Shown: one piece after another, positions 8,161-16,326 of the stretch
How the letters are laid out: each line of letters begins with the position of its first letter
Numbering within the stretch: position 1 is the first letter of the stretch
DNA from: Oryzomonas japonica
GTDB taxonomy: Bacteria; Desulfobacterota; Desulfuromonadia; Geobacterales; Pseudopelobacteraceae
Length of the DNA: 64,000 nt
NCBI RefSeq assembly: GCF_008802365.1
Contig: NZ_VZQZ01000002.1
Location: 460,363 to 524,362 of the forward strand
Direction: 5' to 3'
Notes under the pieces: generated by a model
Told to the model about the DNA's origin: nothing
The model's input: only the letters and a program-made list of their open reading frames with translations
Database searches by the model: none
Program-made: the position numbers and the translations under genes

Positions 8161-9698
8161 CGCATGTACATTTGGGGCCACAAGCTAAGACCAATAAATC
8201 TACTAAGGGTAACAATAGTCCAGGTCGCCCAAAAAATATTTACTATTAAAAACCAGGGATCATTATCTATTGTCACAATACCATATACTATTGCTATAAG
8301 TGAAAATACGGAAATGAGCATATGAGGCCAACATGATAAAATCTTTGTCGTGAGCAGGGAATGTTTTTTGACCTTGCTAGTTACAGTGTAGTCAGGAAGC
8401 TTTGTGCGACAGCGAAGAGCAGTCACCGCAGCGCTGAAATACACATAAAAAAGCCCAGCTTGACACTGAAATACTTTATAGTTGTTGAGGCCATCCGTGA
8501 GAAGCTTGTTAGCTATCAAATAGACAATAAAGTATGGTAATCTGGCAAGAAAGTATTCCGACAAATTCGCCTTAAGCATGAAATTATGTGTGAAAAGAGA
8601 CCAAATAGGTAGGAGGAAAAAAATCGGTAAAAAAATGCCGAAAGAGATGTAATTGTAGCCAAAGTGCAGATACTGAGCCTTTTGCCTCCAAGAAAGCCCT
8701 TTGTAACGCAGAGGCGAATCCCAAAAAAAAAGTCGCAACGAATCCACTGCCCATTGCCACCGTTGTTTCAGGTGGCTGCAAACATCTTCCGGAGCATGGC
8801 CAATAGTAAAAGCTGTATCATGGTATACAGTTTTCCACCCCTTAGCATGAATACGCATAGATGTGTGAAGGTCTTCCACTAAGTTCCACTCTGAAAACCC
8901 TCCAATTTCCATCAATGCTTCTCGACGATAGACGACTCCATTGCCACAAGAAATGGCAGCATTATCATTATCTTTACCAGACTGCATGGCTTTGTAGAAG
9001 ACCTCGTCAGAATTTCCCCATGGATCGTTTTTCGGTAGTTTAAAGCGTTGTTCAGTCTGTACAAAAGCAATACGAGGAATTGAAAAATAGCCGACAATAC
9101 TTTTCAAAATATTACTTTCAGCAACCTGATCGGCATCAAGAGCAAGGATCAAGTCTCCATTGGTTCGACTAAATGCATAATTAAGGTTGCCAGCTTTACG
9201 GTTTTCATGGGTGGGACGACGGATATAGCCTATACAAAATTCCTCGGCCATAGAGAGAAGTTTATCGTCTTCGCCATCGTCGAGGATGTAAACAGTCTTG
9301 TTCTCATAATCAATAGCGCAGGCTGCCATAACCGTCCGTCTTACGATTTCAAGCGGTTCTCTGCAAACAGGAATAAAGACGTCTACTGAATATTTTTTTT
9401 GAGGAATGACCCCTTCAGGGTGGTGATGACGTTTGTACCAAAGCAAATTAATCCAGAGTAGGTAGTGAACAAGGAATACACTTTCACTTAAAATAAAAGG
9501 TATGAAAGTATACCAATACTGCCAATTAGCTTTATAAACACACCAAGAGAAATAAAACACTGCACACGGAATATTGAGAATTGCAAATATTTGCCCCAAG
9601 ACCCTTCTGGTACGAGTTTCTTGCTCTTTGTATCGTTGATATTTTTTCTTACCCTGAATATCATCCAGCCAGCTCTTTATGGCTGCATGTATGGACAT
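8157..9698 (-). CDS. Membrane GT2 processive glycosyltransferase (BcsA-like polysaccharide synthase)
   Basis: An inner-membrane family 2 synthase, 513 residues. Two N-terminal helices (about 36-52 and 62-87) precede the cytosolic GT-A domain, which carries the processive-synthase motifs DDG (140-142), DAD (188-190), FVQT (212-215), the catalytic ED (275-276) and QRWQW (312-316, the Q-x-x-RW position). At least four more hydrophobic segments follow (about 345-500). It stops without a C-terminal PilZ domain, so unlike BcsA no direct c-di-GMP control is visible. AGGAGGGGCAC precedes the ATG, and the stop codon of the upstream gene lies in that ribosome site. With the neighbouring barrel protein and hydrolase it should make and export an exopolysaccharide; the sugar is unknown (cellulose-like or mannan-like are both open). 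Confidence 0.88.
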   Translation of the reverse strand: MSIHAAIKSWLDDIQGKKKYQRYKEQETRTRRVLGQIFAILNIPCAVFYFSWCVYKANWQYWYTFIPFILSESVFLVHYLLWINLLWYKRHHHPEGVIPQKKYSVDVFIPVCREPLEIVRRTVMAACAIDYENKTVYILDDGEDDKLLSMAEEFCIGYIRRPTHENRKAGNLNYAFSRTNGDLILALDADQVAESNILKSIVGYFSIPRIAFVQTEQRFKLPKNDPWGNSDEVFYKAMQSGKDNDNAAISCGNGVVYRREALMEIGGFSEWNLVEDLHTSMRIHAKGWKTVYHDTAFTIGHAPEDVCSHLKQRWQWAVDSLRLFFWDSPLRYKGLSWRQKAQYLHFGYNYISFGIFLPIFFLLPIWSLFTHNFMLKANLSEYFLARLPYFIVYLIANKLLTDGLNNYKVFQCQAGLFYVYFSAAVTALRCRTKLPDYTVTSKVKKHSLLTTKILSCWPHMLISVFSLIAIVYGIVTIDNDPWFLIVNIFWATWTIVTLSRFIGLSLWPQMYMR

Positions 9699-9707
9699 GT
9701 GCCCCTC

Positions 9708-11753
9708 CTAGAACAAGATAAAATAAGACAACAGGATTTGCTGGGCGGCATAATGACCACTAAACGAATCCCGGTTTTCTCCTCTATTCTGATAAAAATA
9801 CTTTGCCTCACAATGAAGCCCTTGGGTGTTACCAATATCAAGGCCGGTAAATATTGAAATAGTGTTGCCAATGCCCCCGCTACGTTGAAGATAGTTTAGG
9901 TTCCACTCCCCTCCGTAGATAAAACGATCTGATTTTACACGGTATGCCATTCCGGTAGTGTGGGCAGAAAAATCTGAAGGGTCAAAATACGCACTCTCTA
10001 GGGCTTTATGGGAATAATTCAAAAAAAAGTAACTATAATATGCCTTAAAATTTGGAAACAGTTCTGGTGAATAATCTACTCCAACAACGGAGCTAAGTTT
10101 AAGATTATCGTCAGAATAATCGCCATATGTCAGCTTTCCCCACAGAGCCAATTCCTTGACGATCCCTTGTCGAAGATAAACAGAATAGTCATTTGTGGTC
10201 AACTTTAGACGTGCTGCGCCTATAGAGACGACAGGGTTATAGAATTGATTACCAAAGGCCGGTTCTGTGTCGATTATGTCAATATGGTCATAACTTAGCT
10301 TAACTACGCCTAAAGAATTAAGTTCAACAGTTGAAGACAGGCGTAAGTTTAGGTGATTTTGTTGATTGTCATAGATGTTACCATCTAACCGACCGGTTAT
10401 AGCGAGATAGTGTTGAATTTTCTTTTCTGCCTGCACAAAAACGGATTGACGGTTAATGGTATTAAAACCATTTTGGCTAAACCTAGAGTAGGTGTAGCCT
10501 GTTTTGGTTAACAGTCCCGCCCACAGTGAGCCTTCAAAATCAAAACCACTATTTAAACGGGAATAATTATTAGAATTGCTGTACCAATCTGTCTGAACAG
10601 TTATCCGTGGCAAGTTTGATATTTTAAGTATCTCTAGCAATTCATAAATACGTGGGTCACTATCGTTAATAGTTTCAAGCTGTTTAATAGCATTCGTTGC
10701 ATCGTAAACTGGACCAGTTTTAACGGAAATTTCAGCAAGTCCCCAGAGAGCTTCCTGATTGGCAGGATATAAGGCAAGAATCTGTTTGTATAGTTGCTGC
10801 GCTTTATTCTCATTCCCAAGAAAATGGTTACAGCGCGCCTCTGTCAAGGCCGCAATTAGCGGTCGTTCCTTATTTTCAAGAAGTAGTTGAGTTAATTTTA
10901 AAGATTTCTGGCTGTCCCCCCTACGAGCATGCAGTTCGGCCAAATCCTTGATAATTTCGGGGGTTGCCGGCGCGAGTAGTAATGCCCTCTCAAGATTTTT
11001 TCCGGCCTCTTCAAGCCTATTTCTTGCCGACAGAACTTTTGCCCATTCCCAAAGTATAAAAGGATTGTCTGGACGAGTTGCGGCCATAGATGCAAACTCA
11101 GAGTCGGCTTGTTCAAGCCGATTACTCCAAAAAAGCATACGTGCAAACTCCCAGCGAAAATGAAGATTGTTAGGATCATCGTTGCGAATTTGTTGACCGA
11201 TGCGAAAGGCATCGTCCCACAACCCCTGATAGGTATATGTTCTGAACAGTTCTTGTTGGGCAGAGGTATCCGATGGTGCCCGGGAGATATGGACAAGAAG
11301 CTTATTTATTTTAGCCGCATTATCTTCGCTAAGACGACGACGGATATTAACTAATGCCCTCGACTCAAGGAATATTGATGATATATCAGGAATAACTTCT
11401 CGATATGTTGCAACAGACTCAGCCAGATGCCCGACAGCCAATTGGTTCCAGGCAAGTCCACGATAGATAGTATCAGTCGGTTTAATTTTTACCAAATTTA
11501 AAAAAAACTTTTCGGCTTCTTCAGAGAAGCCATATTCATTGAGGAACCACGCGTTATGTTCTTTATACCCCGTATTGTCTGGCTCTATCTGGATCGCTTT
11601 TGCAAAACAACTACGCGCTGCAAACGTCTGGAGAGATGCCTCCAGTGACATACCCTTCATAAACATTGTGTGGGCATCTTCTGCTGCCGAAGAAAATTGT
11701 GGGGACAAAACGATCAGAACAATCAGGGGGTATAGCAGAAACTGGGCGAACAT
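9708..11753 (-). CDS. TPR and outer-membrane beta-barrel protein (putative exopolysaccharide export)
   Basis: A 681-residue secreted protein. Signal peptide 1-24 (cleavage near SSA|AED). Residues about 25-385 are tetratricopeptide repeats (repeated A..G.A.....P units, for example ALLLAPATPEIIKDLAELHARRGD). Residues about 390-681 are alternating aromatic/hydrophobic beta strands ending in the aromatic C-terminal ILF expected for Bam-assembled outer-membrane proteins. The TPR-then-barrel plan matches the export porins PgaA, BcsC and PelB, although no family-level sequence match is claimed. It is the first gene of the operon with the GT2 synthase and GH26 hydrolase. The start is supported by AAAGGA six bases upstream of the ATG. 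Confidence 0.8.
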   Translation of the reverse strand: MFAQFLLYPLIVLIVLSPQFSSAAEDAHTMFMKGMSLEASLQTFAARSCFAKAIQIEPDNTGYKEHNAWFLNEYGFSEEAEKFFLNLVKIKPTDTIYRGLAWNQLAVGHLAESVATYREVIPDISSIFLESRALVNIRRRLSEDNAAKINKLLVHISRAPSDTSAQQELFRTYTYQGLWDDAFRIGQQIRNDDPNNLHFRWEFARMLFWSNRLEQADSEFASMAATRPDNPFILWEWAKVLSARNRLEEAGKNLERALLLAPATPEIIKDLAELHARRGDSQKSLKLTQLLLENKERPLIAALTEARCNHFLGNENKAQQLYKQILALYPANQEALWGLAEISVKTGPVYDATNAIKQLETINDSDPRIYELLEILKISNLPRITVQTDWYSNSNNYSRLNSGFDFEGSLWAGLLTKTGYTYSRFSQNGFNTINRQSVFVQAEKKIQHYLAITGRLDGNIYDNQQNHLNLRLSSTVELNSLGVVKLSYDHIDIIDTEPAFGNQFYNPVVSIGAARLKLTTNDYSVYLRQGIVKELALWGKLTYGDYSDDNLKLSSVVGVDYSPELFPNFKAYYSYFFLNYSHKALESAYFDPSDFSAHTTGMAYRVKSDRFIYGGEWNLNYLQRSGGIGNTISIFTGLDIGNTQGLHCEAKYFYQNRGENRDSFSGHYAAQQILLSYFILF

Positions 11754-11834
11754 TATTTTCCTTTCGCTCAGACAGAATAAATTTAATTAATCAACAACTT
11801 ACCAGCCAATTGGTCAACTATTCAATTAGTTTCA

Positions 11835-11859
11835 ATCTAAATCAGAATATAATTTAGAT
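11835..11859. promoter_or_regulatory. Inverted repeat upstream of the exopolysaccharide operon
   Basis: A perfect 8-bp inverted repeat ATCTAAAT (11835-11842) and ATTTAGAT (11852-11859) with a 9-base AT-rich spacer, about 80-105 bases upstream of the TPR/barrel gene start. The same two half-sites occur as an uninterrupted 20-bp palindrome at 8122-8141, inside the start of the hydrolase gene. It may be an operator; the surrounding AT-rich leader (11754-11898) has several weak TATA-like boxes and no single convincing promoter. Confidence 0.35.
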
Positions 11860-11898
11860 ATTACAATACATTACAAAAGAAAGTGTTTGTGCAACGAT

Positions 11899-12639
11899 TT
11901 AAATATTTAAATAAAATCTGGCACTATTAAATGGTTTCCTCCAGCACAATATCAACAATATCGCCCCACCGGTAAAGAGCATCAAGAGACCGGAAGGTTC
12001 CGGTACGGGGGCAACATCCACAATTACATTGTCGAGCCCCCATGATTCGTCAAGATATGAAGAACCATCTAATCCAGTGACATAGTTATCTTGCAAACCT
12101 TTACCCGAGAAAGTAATAGCCATGAGGTTGGAGAGACTTGGGAGCGTAAGGACAAAGTGGTAAACTGAATCCATGTTGGAATATGTTACATTATATCCGG
12201 GGAGGCCATTGTAATAGGAATATCCAAGAGTATAGCGTTCAGCAGCTTGTGATGCGTTTGGCTGCATACTGAGGTCACCGTTGCTGAAAGATTGGTGTAG
12301 AAGCTGAGAATTGTTGATTGCCACATTAAAATAATCAGGGCCAAAAGCCTGGTTGTCGCCGTCCCATGATCGGATAAAATACACATCAAATGATACAGTT
12401 GCTAAACCTGCAGAAAGGCCACTCAGAGTAAGGGTTGTAGAGTCGTTGGAAAAATCACCTAAAAAGTGACGATTGCCTATGGGGGTTACAGATGTTGTAT
12501 TGACTGACCATTCACTTCCAACGGTATCCTCAAAATTATTTGAATAAATCAAGGTTGCATTAGCATCAACTCCCGATACAAAAAATATCGCTAGAGCTGC
12601 GAGGATAGCCTTGGTAATTTTAAAATTTGTAAGTTTCAT
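11899..12639 (-). CDS. PEP-CTERM sorting domain protein
   Basis: A secreted protein of 246 residues. Signal peptide 1-28 (cleavage near ANA|T), a beta-rich body containing a probable carbohydrate-binding-like fold, and a C-terminal sorting signal: VPEPS (212-216), a hydrophobic helix (218-231) and basic residues R234-K235. Such proteins are processed by an exosortase and found in species that make exopolysaccharide; no exosortase gene lies in this window. The tail after the helix (about 13 residues) is longer than usual. The ATG at 12639 is chosen because a run of eight G ending five bases upstream is the ribosome site and because the sigma-54 promoter lies inside any longer frame (which opens at 12705). 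The exopolysaccharide operon follows 145 bases downstream on the same strand. Confidence 0.87.
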   Translation of the reverse strand: MKLTNFKITKAILAALAIFFVSGVDANATLIYSNNFEDTVGSEWSVNTTSVTPIGNRHFLGDFSNDSTTLTLSGLSAGLATVSFDVYFIRSWDGDNQAFGPDYFNVAINNSQLLHQSFSNGDLSMQPNASQAAERYTLGYSYYNGLPGYNVTYSNMDSVYHFVLTLPSLSNLMAITFSGKGLQDNYVTGLDGSSYLDESWGLDNVIVDVAPVPEPSGLLMLFTGGAILLILCWRKPFNSARFYLNI

Positions 12640-12689
12640 CTTATCCCCCCCCAATAAGTGCAGCGCTTTGTTTACCACAAAAACAATAA

Positions 12690-12704
12690 GCAATTTGTGT
12701 GCCA
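12690..12704 (-). promoter_or_regulatory. Sigma-54 (RpoN) promoter of the PEP-CTERM gene
   Basis: On the minus strand the sequence reads TGGCAC-N5-TTGC, with the invariant GG (12703-12702) and GC (12691-12690) exactly ten bases apart, matching the -24/-12 consensus. A start about 12 bases further on (near 12679) gives a 40-base leader to the ATG at 12639. PEP-CTERM genes in other bacteria are known to be driven by RpoN with the PrsK/PrsR system; no such regulator is in the window. Confidence 0.8.
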
Positions 12705-12965
12705 CCTTAAATAACGAGACCAGTATTGCTTTGCTTTACATTTACTTTTCATGTCCAATTAAGCTGCACGTTTCATTAATATTAACAACAAGCTAAATAT
12801 GCAAATACATATATTTGATATTCACAAACATGATAAGGGCACGAGACTAACCTGTCAGTAATTTTTACACTTTTGGGATGTATGAGAGGTCCCATGTCGA
12901 ATAATTTAACAAAGTTCTTGGCAATTTTTAGGCTATTATTAGACCTCATTTTATTATCGTAAGAC

Positions 12966-14612
12966 TCAATAGACATACCTCTCCCGCAACGCCACCTTAT
13001 TAATCTTTCCCACACTTGTCTTATCAATAGCCTCCACCATCCGTGTCCTGAGGAGGACCACCTGTTTGGAAATCATCCCCTTGTCGGCATATTCCCGGAC
13101 ATGGTGCTGAATCTGCTTTTCCACGACCACAGTGCCCGGTTTTGGCACCACCAAGGCCAGGGGCCGCTCACCCCATTTTTCATCGGGCAGACCGATCACC
13201 GCCACCTCGGCCACAGCGGGATGATGGGCGATAATATCCTCCAATTCCAGAGAGGATATCCACTCTCCACCAACCTTAATGACGTCCTTGCTCCGGTCGG
13301 TTATCTTCACGTATCCTCGTTCATCCCGCACCGCCACGTCACCGGTATGCAGGTAGCCCCCCTCCCAGAGTTTCTCGGAGGTTTTGTGATCCTTCAGATA
13401 TCCCTGGGTCAACCAGGGGGCACGGACAACAATCTCGCCCGTGCTGCGGCCGTCGCGGGGCATCTCGTCCCGCCCCTCCCCCACCACTTTCAGATCAACC
13501 AAGGGAAGCGCCAGACCAGTCTTGCAGCGGATCTCGGCCTGTTCTTCCGGGCTCAGCTTCAGCATATCGGGGGTCAATTGGGCAAGGGTCAGGATGGGGC
13601 AAGTCTCGGACATGCCGTAGCCGGTAAAAATATCTATGCCGTGTCCCAATGCCGCCATGCACAGTGCCTGGGACATGGCAGCGCCGCCGATGATCAGTTT
13701 CCAGTTGCTCAGGTCGATCTTGGCCGCATGGGGATGTTTGAGCAGCATGTGCAGGATGGTCGGCACACAATGGGAAAAGGTGACCTTTTCGCGTTCGATC
13801 AGTTCCAACAGCATATCCGGTGCGTAACGACCGGGGTAGACCTGTTTGAGCCCCAGTGAAGTGGCCACATAAGGCAACCCCCAGGCATGGACATGGAACA
13901 TGGGGGTGATGGGCATGTAAACGTCGCCACGGTGCAGACATCCCTGGACAACCGAGGAGCAGAGCGCCGCCTGGACCCCCAGGGTATGCAGCACGAGTTG
14001 GCGGTGGCTGAAGTAGACCCCTTTGGGCATGCCGGTAGTGCCGGTGGTATAAAAGGTAGTGGCACGGGTATTTTCGTCGAAGTCGGGAAATTCGAATTCC
14101 GGCGGGGTTGAGGCCAGCAGTTCCTCGTACTCGGCAGTGAATGTCAAGGTTGTCTCGTGGGGATGTGGTTCGTCGCCCTTGAGGAGAATGAAGTCGCGCA
14201 CCGTGTCGATCCGGCCGCGGATCTGTTCCAGGATTGGCAGAAACTCGGAGTTGACCAGGAGCACGTCATCCTCGGCATGGTCGATGGTGAAGAGTATCTG
14301 TTCCGCGGAAAAACGCACGTTGATGGTGTGCAGCACCGCGCCGATCATCGGCACGGCAAAAAAACACTCCAGATAGCGGTGACTGTCCCAATCCATAACC
14401 GCTACGGTATCTCCCGGTTTCACTCCCATCCGTGTCAGGGCCGCCGCGAGGCGTTGAACCCGCTCACGGAATTGACGGTAACTATGGCGGACTTGGTTCC
14501 GGTAGACGATCTCCTGTTCCGGCGCATCCACTATGGGGTGCAGGAGCAGTCGTTTGATCAGTAATTGGTAGTCATGGGCGGATTCGGTGCGGGGAATGGG
14601 GATGCATTTCAT
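12966..14612 (-). CDS. Fatty-acid-CoA ligase (AMP-binding family)
   Basis: A 548-residue adenylate-forming ligase that activates a carboxylic acid to its acyl-AMP and then acyl-CoA. The P-loop motif [11 protein letters not shown] lies near residue 190, GYGMSET near 335, [31 protein letters not shown] in the hinge region (shown here only by its TGD and DRSKD key residues) and the C-terminal catalytic lysine in TSVGKINK near 540. The size and motifs fit medium/long-chain acyl-CoA synthetases close to DMSP/alkanoate ligases; chain length is not readable. AAGGA sits about 12 bases upstream of the ATG. It is transcribed towards the PEP-CTERM gene, but that gene has its own promoter. Confidence 0.88.
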   Translation of the reverse strand: MKCIPIPRTESAHDYQLLIKRLLLHPIVDAPEQEIVYRNQVRHSYRQFRERVQRLAAALTRMGVKPGDTVAVMDWDSHRYLECFFAVPMIGAVLHTINVRFSAEQILFTIDHAEDDVLLVNSEFLPILEQIRGRIDTVRDFILLKGDEPHPHETTLTFTAEYEELLASTPPEFEFPDFDENTRATTFYTTGTTGMPKGVYFSHRQLVLHTLGVQAALCSSVVQGCLHRGDVYMPITPMFHVHAWGLPYVATSLGLKQVYPGRYAPDMLLELIEREKVTFSHCVPTILHMLLKHPHAAKIDLSNWKLIIGGAAMSQALCMAALGHGIDIFTGYGMSETCPILTLAQLTPDMLKLSPEEQAEIRCKTGLALPLVDLKVVGEGRDEMPRDGRSTGEIVVRAPWLTQGYLKDHKTSEKLWEGGYLHTGDVAVRDERGYVKITDRSKDVIKVGGEWISSLELEDIIAHHPAVAEVAVIGLPDEKWGERPLALVVPKPGTVVVEKQIQHHVREYADKGMISKQVVLLRTRMVEAIDKTSVGKINKVALRERYVY

Positions 14613-14728
14613 GAAAACAGTGTCCTTTCAACATCATTGTTCGCTTTCGCTGCGGGCCGGTCCGGCCGCAGACAAACGGCCCCATACTACCGACGTGTTC
14701 TCCAAAAGTCCACCCCGCTATGTTATAT

Positions 14729-15355
14729 TTATGCACCCTTCTGTGCCTTTTTGCCCCCCTGCTTTAGTCCGTTGCCCTTTTCAAACTCTTTTCTTAGCCG
14801 CTCCAACCCTTTGCGATAACTTTCGGCGTCGCCGTACTCAAAAAAACGAGGATAGCGATCATGGGCGGCCCGGATGCGGCGAGCATGCTTGATCGGGCAC
14901 CAGTACTGTTCGGTGCGGGCGGCTATCTCCCGGAAATAGGCTGCCAGGCCATTGCCATAGGAACAGTAAAAGCAGTTCAACTTTTCTATGATGTTGAGGT
15001 AGGGGAGGTCCTCACGGTCAAAGGTCAGGTATTCCGAACGCTTGACCTTGGGAATTTCGTAGATCGGGAAGCAGACCGTCTGGTAGATCAACAGAAAAAG
15101 ATCCAACACCAGGAAAGGGATAAACCCGGTATAGATGATCGGGGCGGTCAGAACGTTCAGCGGCCGAGATTCCGCCAAATAGCGGAAGAGCCCGGTCTTG
15201 AGACGGCGCTGCTGGTGTGCCACCTCTTCGGCAAAACGGACGCGCTTCTCCTCGATGATGAACTGGAACTGCTCCCGTTTGGTGCGGAACTCGACTTCCA
15301 GCTCTTCTTCAAGCTCCCTGATTTTCTGGATTAGTTCATCGATTTGTGGTGCCAT
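14729..15355 (-). CDS. Conserved hypothetical membrane protein with N-terminal coiled coil
   Basis: A 208-residue protein of unknown function. Residues 1-60 form a charged amphipathic helix rich in Glu, Lys and Arg (coiled coil), followed by a hydrophobic stretch (about 80-108, including FIPFLVLDLFLLIYQTV) that is probably one or two membrane segments. A Cys motif CFYC lies near residue 135 and another Cys near 160, followed by a basic tail (KHARRIRAAHDRYPRFFEYG). The start at 15355 is preceded by GGGAG; a longer frame opens at 15379 but lacks a ribosome site. It is flanked upstream by the terminator of the lipoprotein gene, so it is probably transcribed alone. Confidence 0.7.
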   Translation of the reverse strand: MAPQIDELIQKIRELEEELEVEFRTKREQFQFIIEEKRVRFAEEVAHQQRRLKTGLFRYLAESRPLNVLTAPIIYTGFIPFLVLDLFLLIYQTVCFPIYEIPKVKRSEYLTFDREDLPYLNIIEKLNCFYCSYGNGLAAYFREIAARTEQYWCPIKHARRIRAAHDRYPRFFEYGDAESYRKGLERLRKEFEKGNGLKQGGKKAQKGA

Positions 15356-15382
15356 GATGATCTCCCGGCGGGGCAGCATTGC

Positions 15383-15420
15383 AAAAAAAAATGCGCAGCC
15401 TGACCATATTCAGACTGCGC
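15383..15420 (-). terminator. Rho-independent terminator of the lipoprotein gene
   Basis: On the minus strand a stem GCGCAG/CTGCGC, extended by an inner CTGA/TCAG pair, is followed by A and nine T (forward A run 15383-15391). It lies about 125 bases downstream of the lipoprotein stop codon and just upstream of the next gene's start. Confidence 0.8.
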
Positions 15421-15544
15421 GGTATGATAACGAAAGATACTACTAATGTTTTCATCCTACACTATTGGGGGATGAAGCAATAGCGTTTACCACTCACCGG
15501 GATTCCCACCTCCCTTCATCCAGTTCCTCCTGCATCACCGCAGG

Positions 15545-16213
15545 CTAGAAGTAGGTGACCTGCAACAGCGGTGCAAGAGTGCTCCGGTTCGTTCCGGTAG
15601 TATCGTTGATTTCAACAAGCCCCGGCGAAGCTGTCCCCAAATCCCGCAGGATACGGACCTGGAAGTTGAGCAGTCCCAGTCGCTGTGCTTCCACCATCAA
15701 ACCTGTCACATCCACCGTCACATGCCCTCCGAAGTCTGACTGGGAGATGGGAGGGATGATCGTGGTGGTTGCCAGCGCCGGTTGGAGCGTTCGATCAAAA
15801 TCCGTTCCCACCAGGGTTGGCGGCTGGAAGGAAACAAGGTCGATGCGGATCGGGATCGTACCGCTCAGGGGTTGAGGCTGGATACTGGAGATAACGATAT
15901 CCAGGAACGCCGACAGAATGACGGCATTCCCCGGGACACCGCCTGTCCCGGTCAGGGGGAAGTCGAGGAATGTGCGGTATTCGGCTCCGCTAGCCGGATC
16001 TATACCGGCAAACACGCTTTGGACACTCGGCGACATGCCCTGTATTACCGTGAAAACACTTGTGACGGAATCCCGTGCGATATCGCCGTCAGAAGTAGAA
16101 TCGCTCAGGATCTGGGCAACAAATGTCGGTTGCGCGCGACCACCGTCATTGCCGCACCCTGCCTGGATCAAGATTGTGAGCCCCATCAGTGCCGCCAGGA
16201 TAAGCCGTTTCAT
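15545..16213 (-). CDS. Putative lipoprotein with DNRLRE-like body
   Basis: A 222-residue exported protein. The signal peptide ends in the lipobox IQAGC with Cys near residue 20, so it is probably lipid-anchored. The body is beta-rich and lists features of DNRLRE-type or disaggregatase-like carbohydrate-binding modules (FLDFPL, AFLDIVISS, VTVDVTGLMVEAQRLG, LLQVTYF), but this match is weak. The start at 16213 has GGGAGG seven bases upstream; the longer frame opening at 16255 would mask the signal peptide. It stands alone between the cation ATPase and a terminator. Function is unknown. Confidence 0.65.
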   Translation of the reverse strand: MKRLILAALMGLTILIQAGCGNDGGRAQPTFVAQILSDSTSDGDIARDSVTSVFTVIQGMSPSVQSVFAGIDPASGAEYRTFLDFPLTGTGGVPGNAVILSAFLDIVISSIQPQPLSGTIPIRIDLVSFQPPTLVGTDFDRTLQPALATTTIIPPISQSDFGGHVTVDVTGLMVEAQRLGLLNFQVRILRDLGTASPGLVEINDTTGTNRSTLAPLLQVTYF

Positions 16214-16326
16214 AGCCACCTCCCGTTGTGCGTGCGACGCGAGAAACCAAACCATCCTTTCCCTTGTCCTAGAGACATACTACCACAACTGCGGTACAAA
16301 CTAAACACAACGTCACAGGGATAACT

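Noticed and set aside
8157-9698. PilZ domain or other c-di-GMP site in the GT2 synthase
   Set aside because: The protein ends right after its membrane segments; no RxxxR or DxSxxG motif is visible.
11754-11898. Sigma-54 promoter for the exopolysaccharide operon
   Set aside because: No GG-N10-GC box on the minus strand; only AT-rich, weak TATA-like boxes.
12640-12705. Longer start for the PEP-CTERM protein
   Set aside because: The sigma-54 promoter and ribosome site lie inside this stretch, and the extra residues precede a perfect signal peptide.
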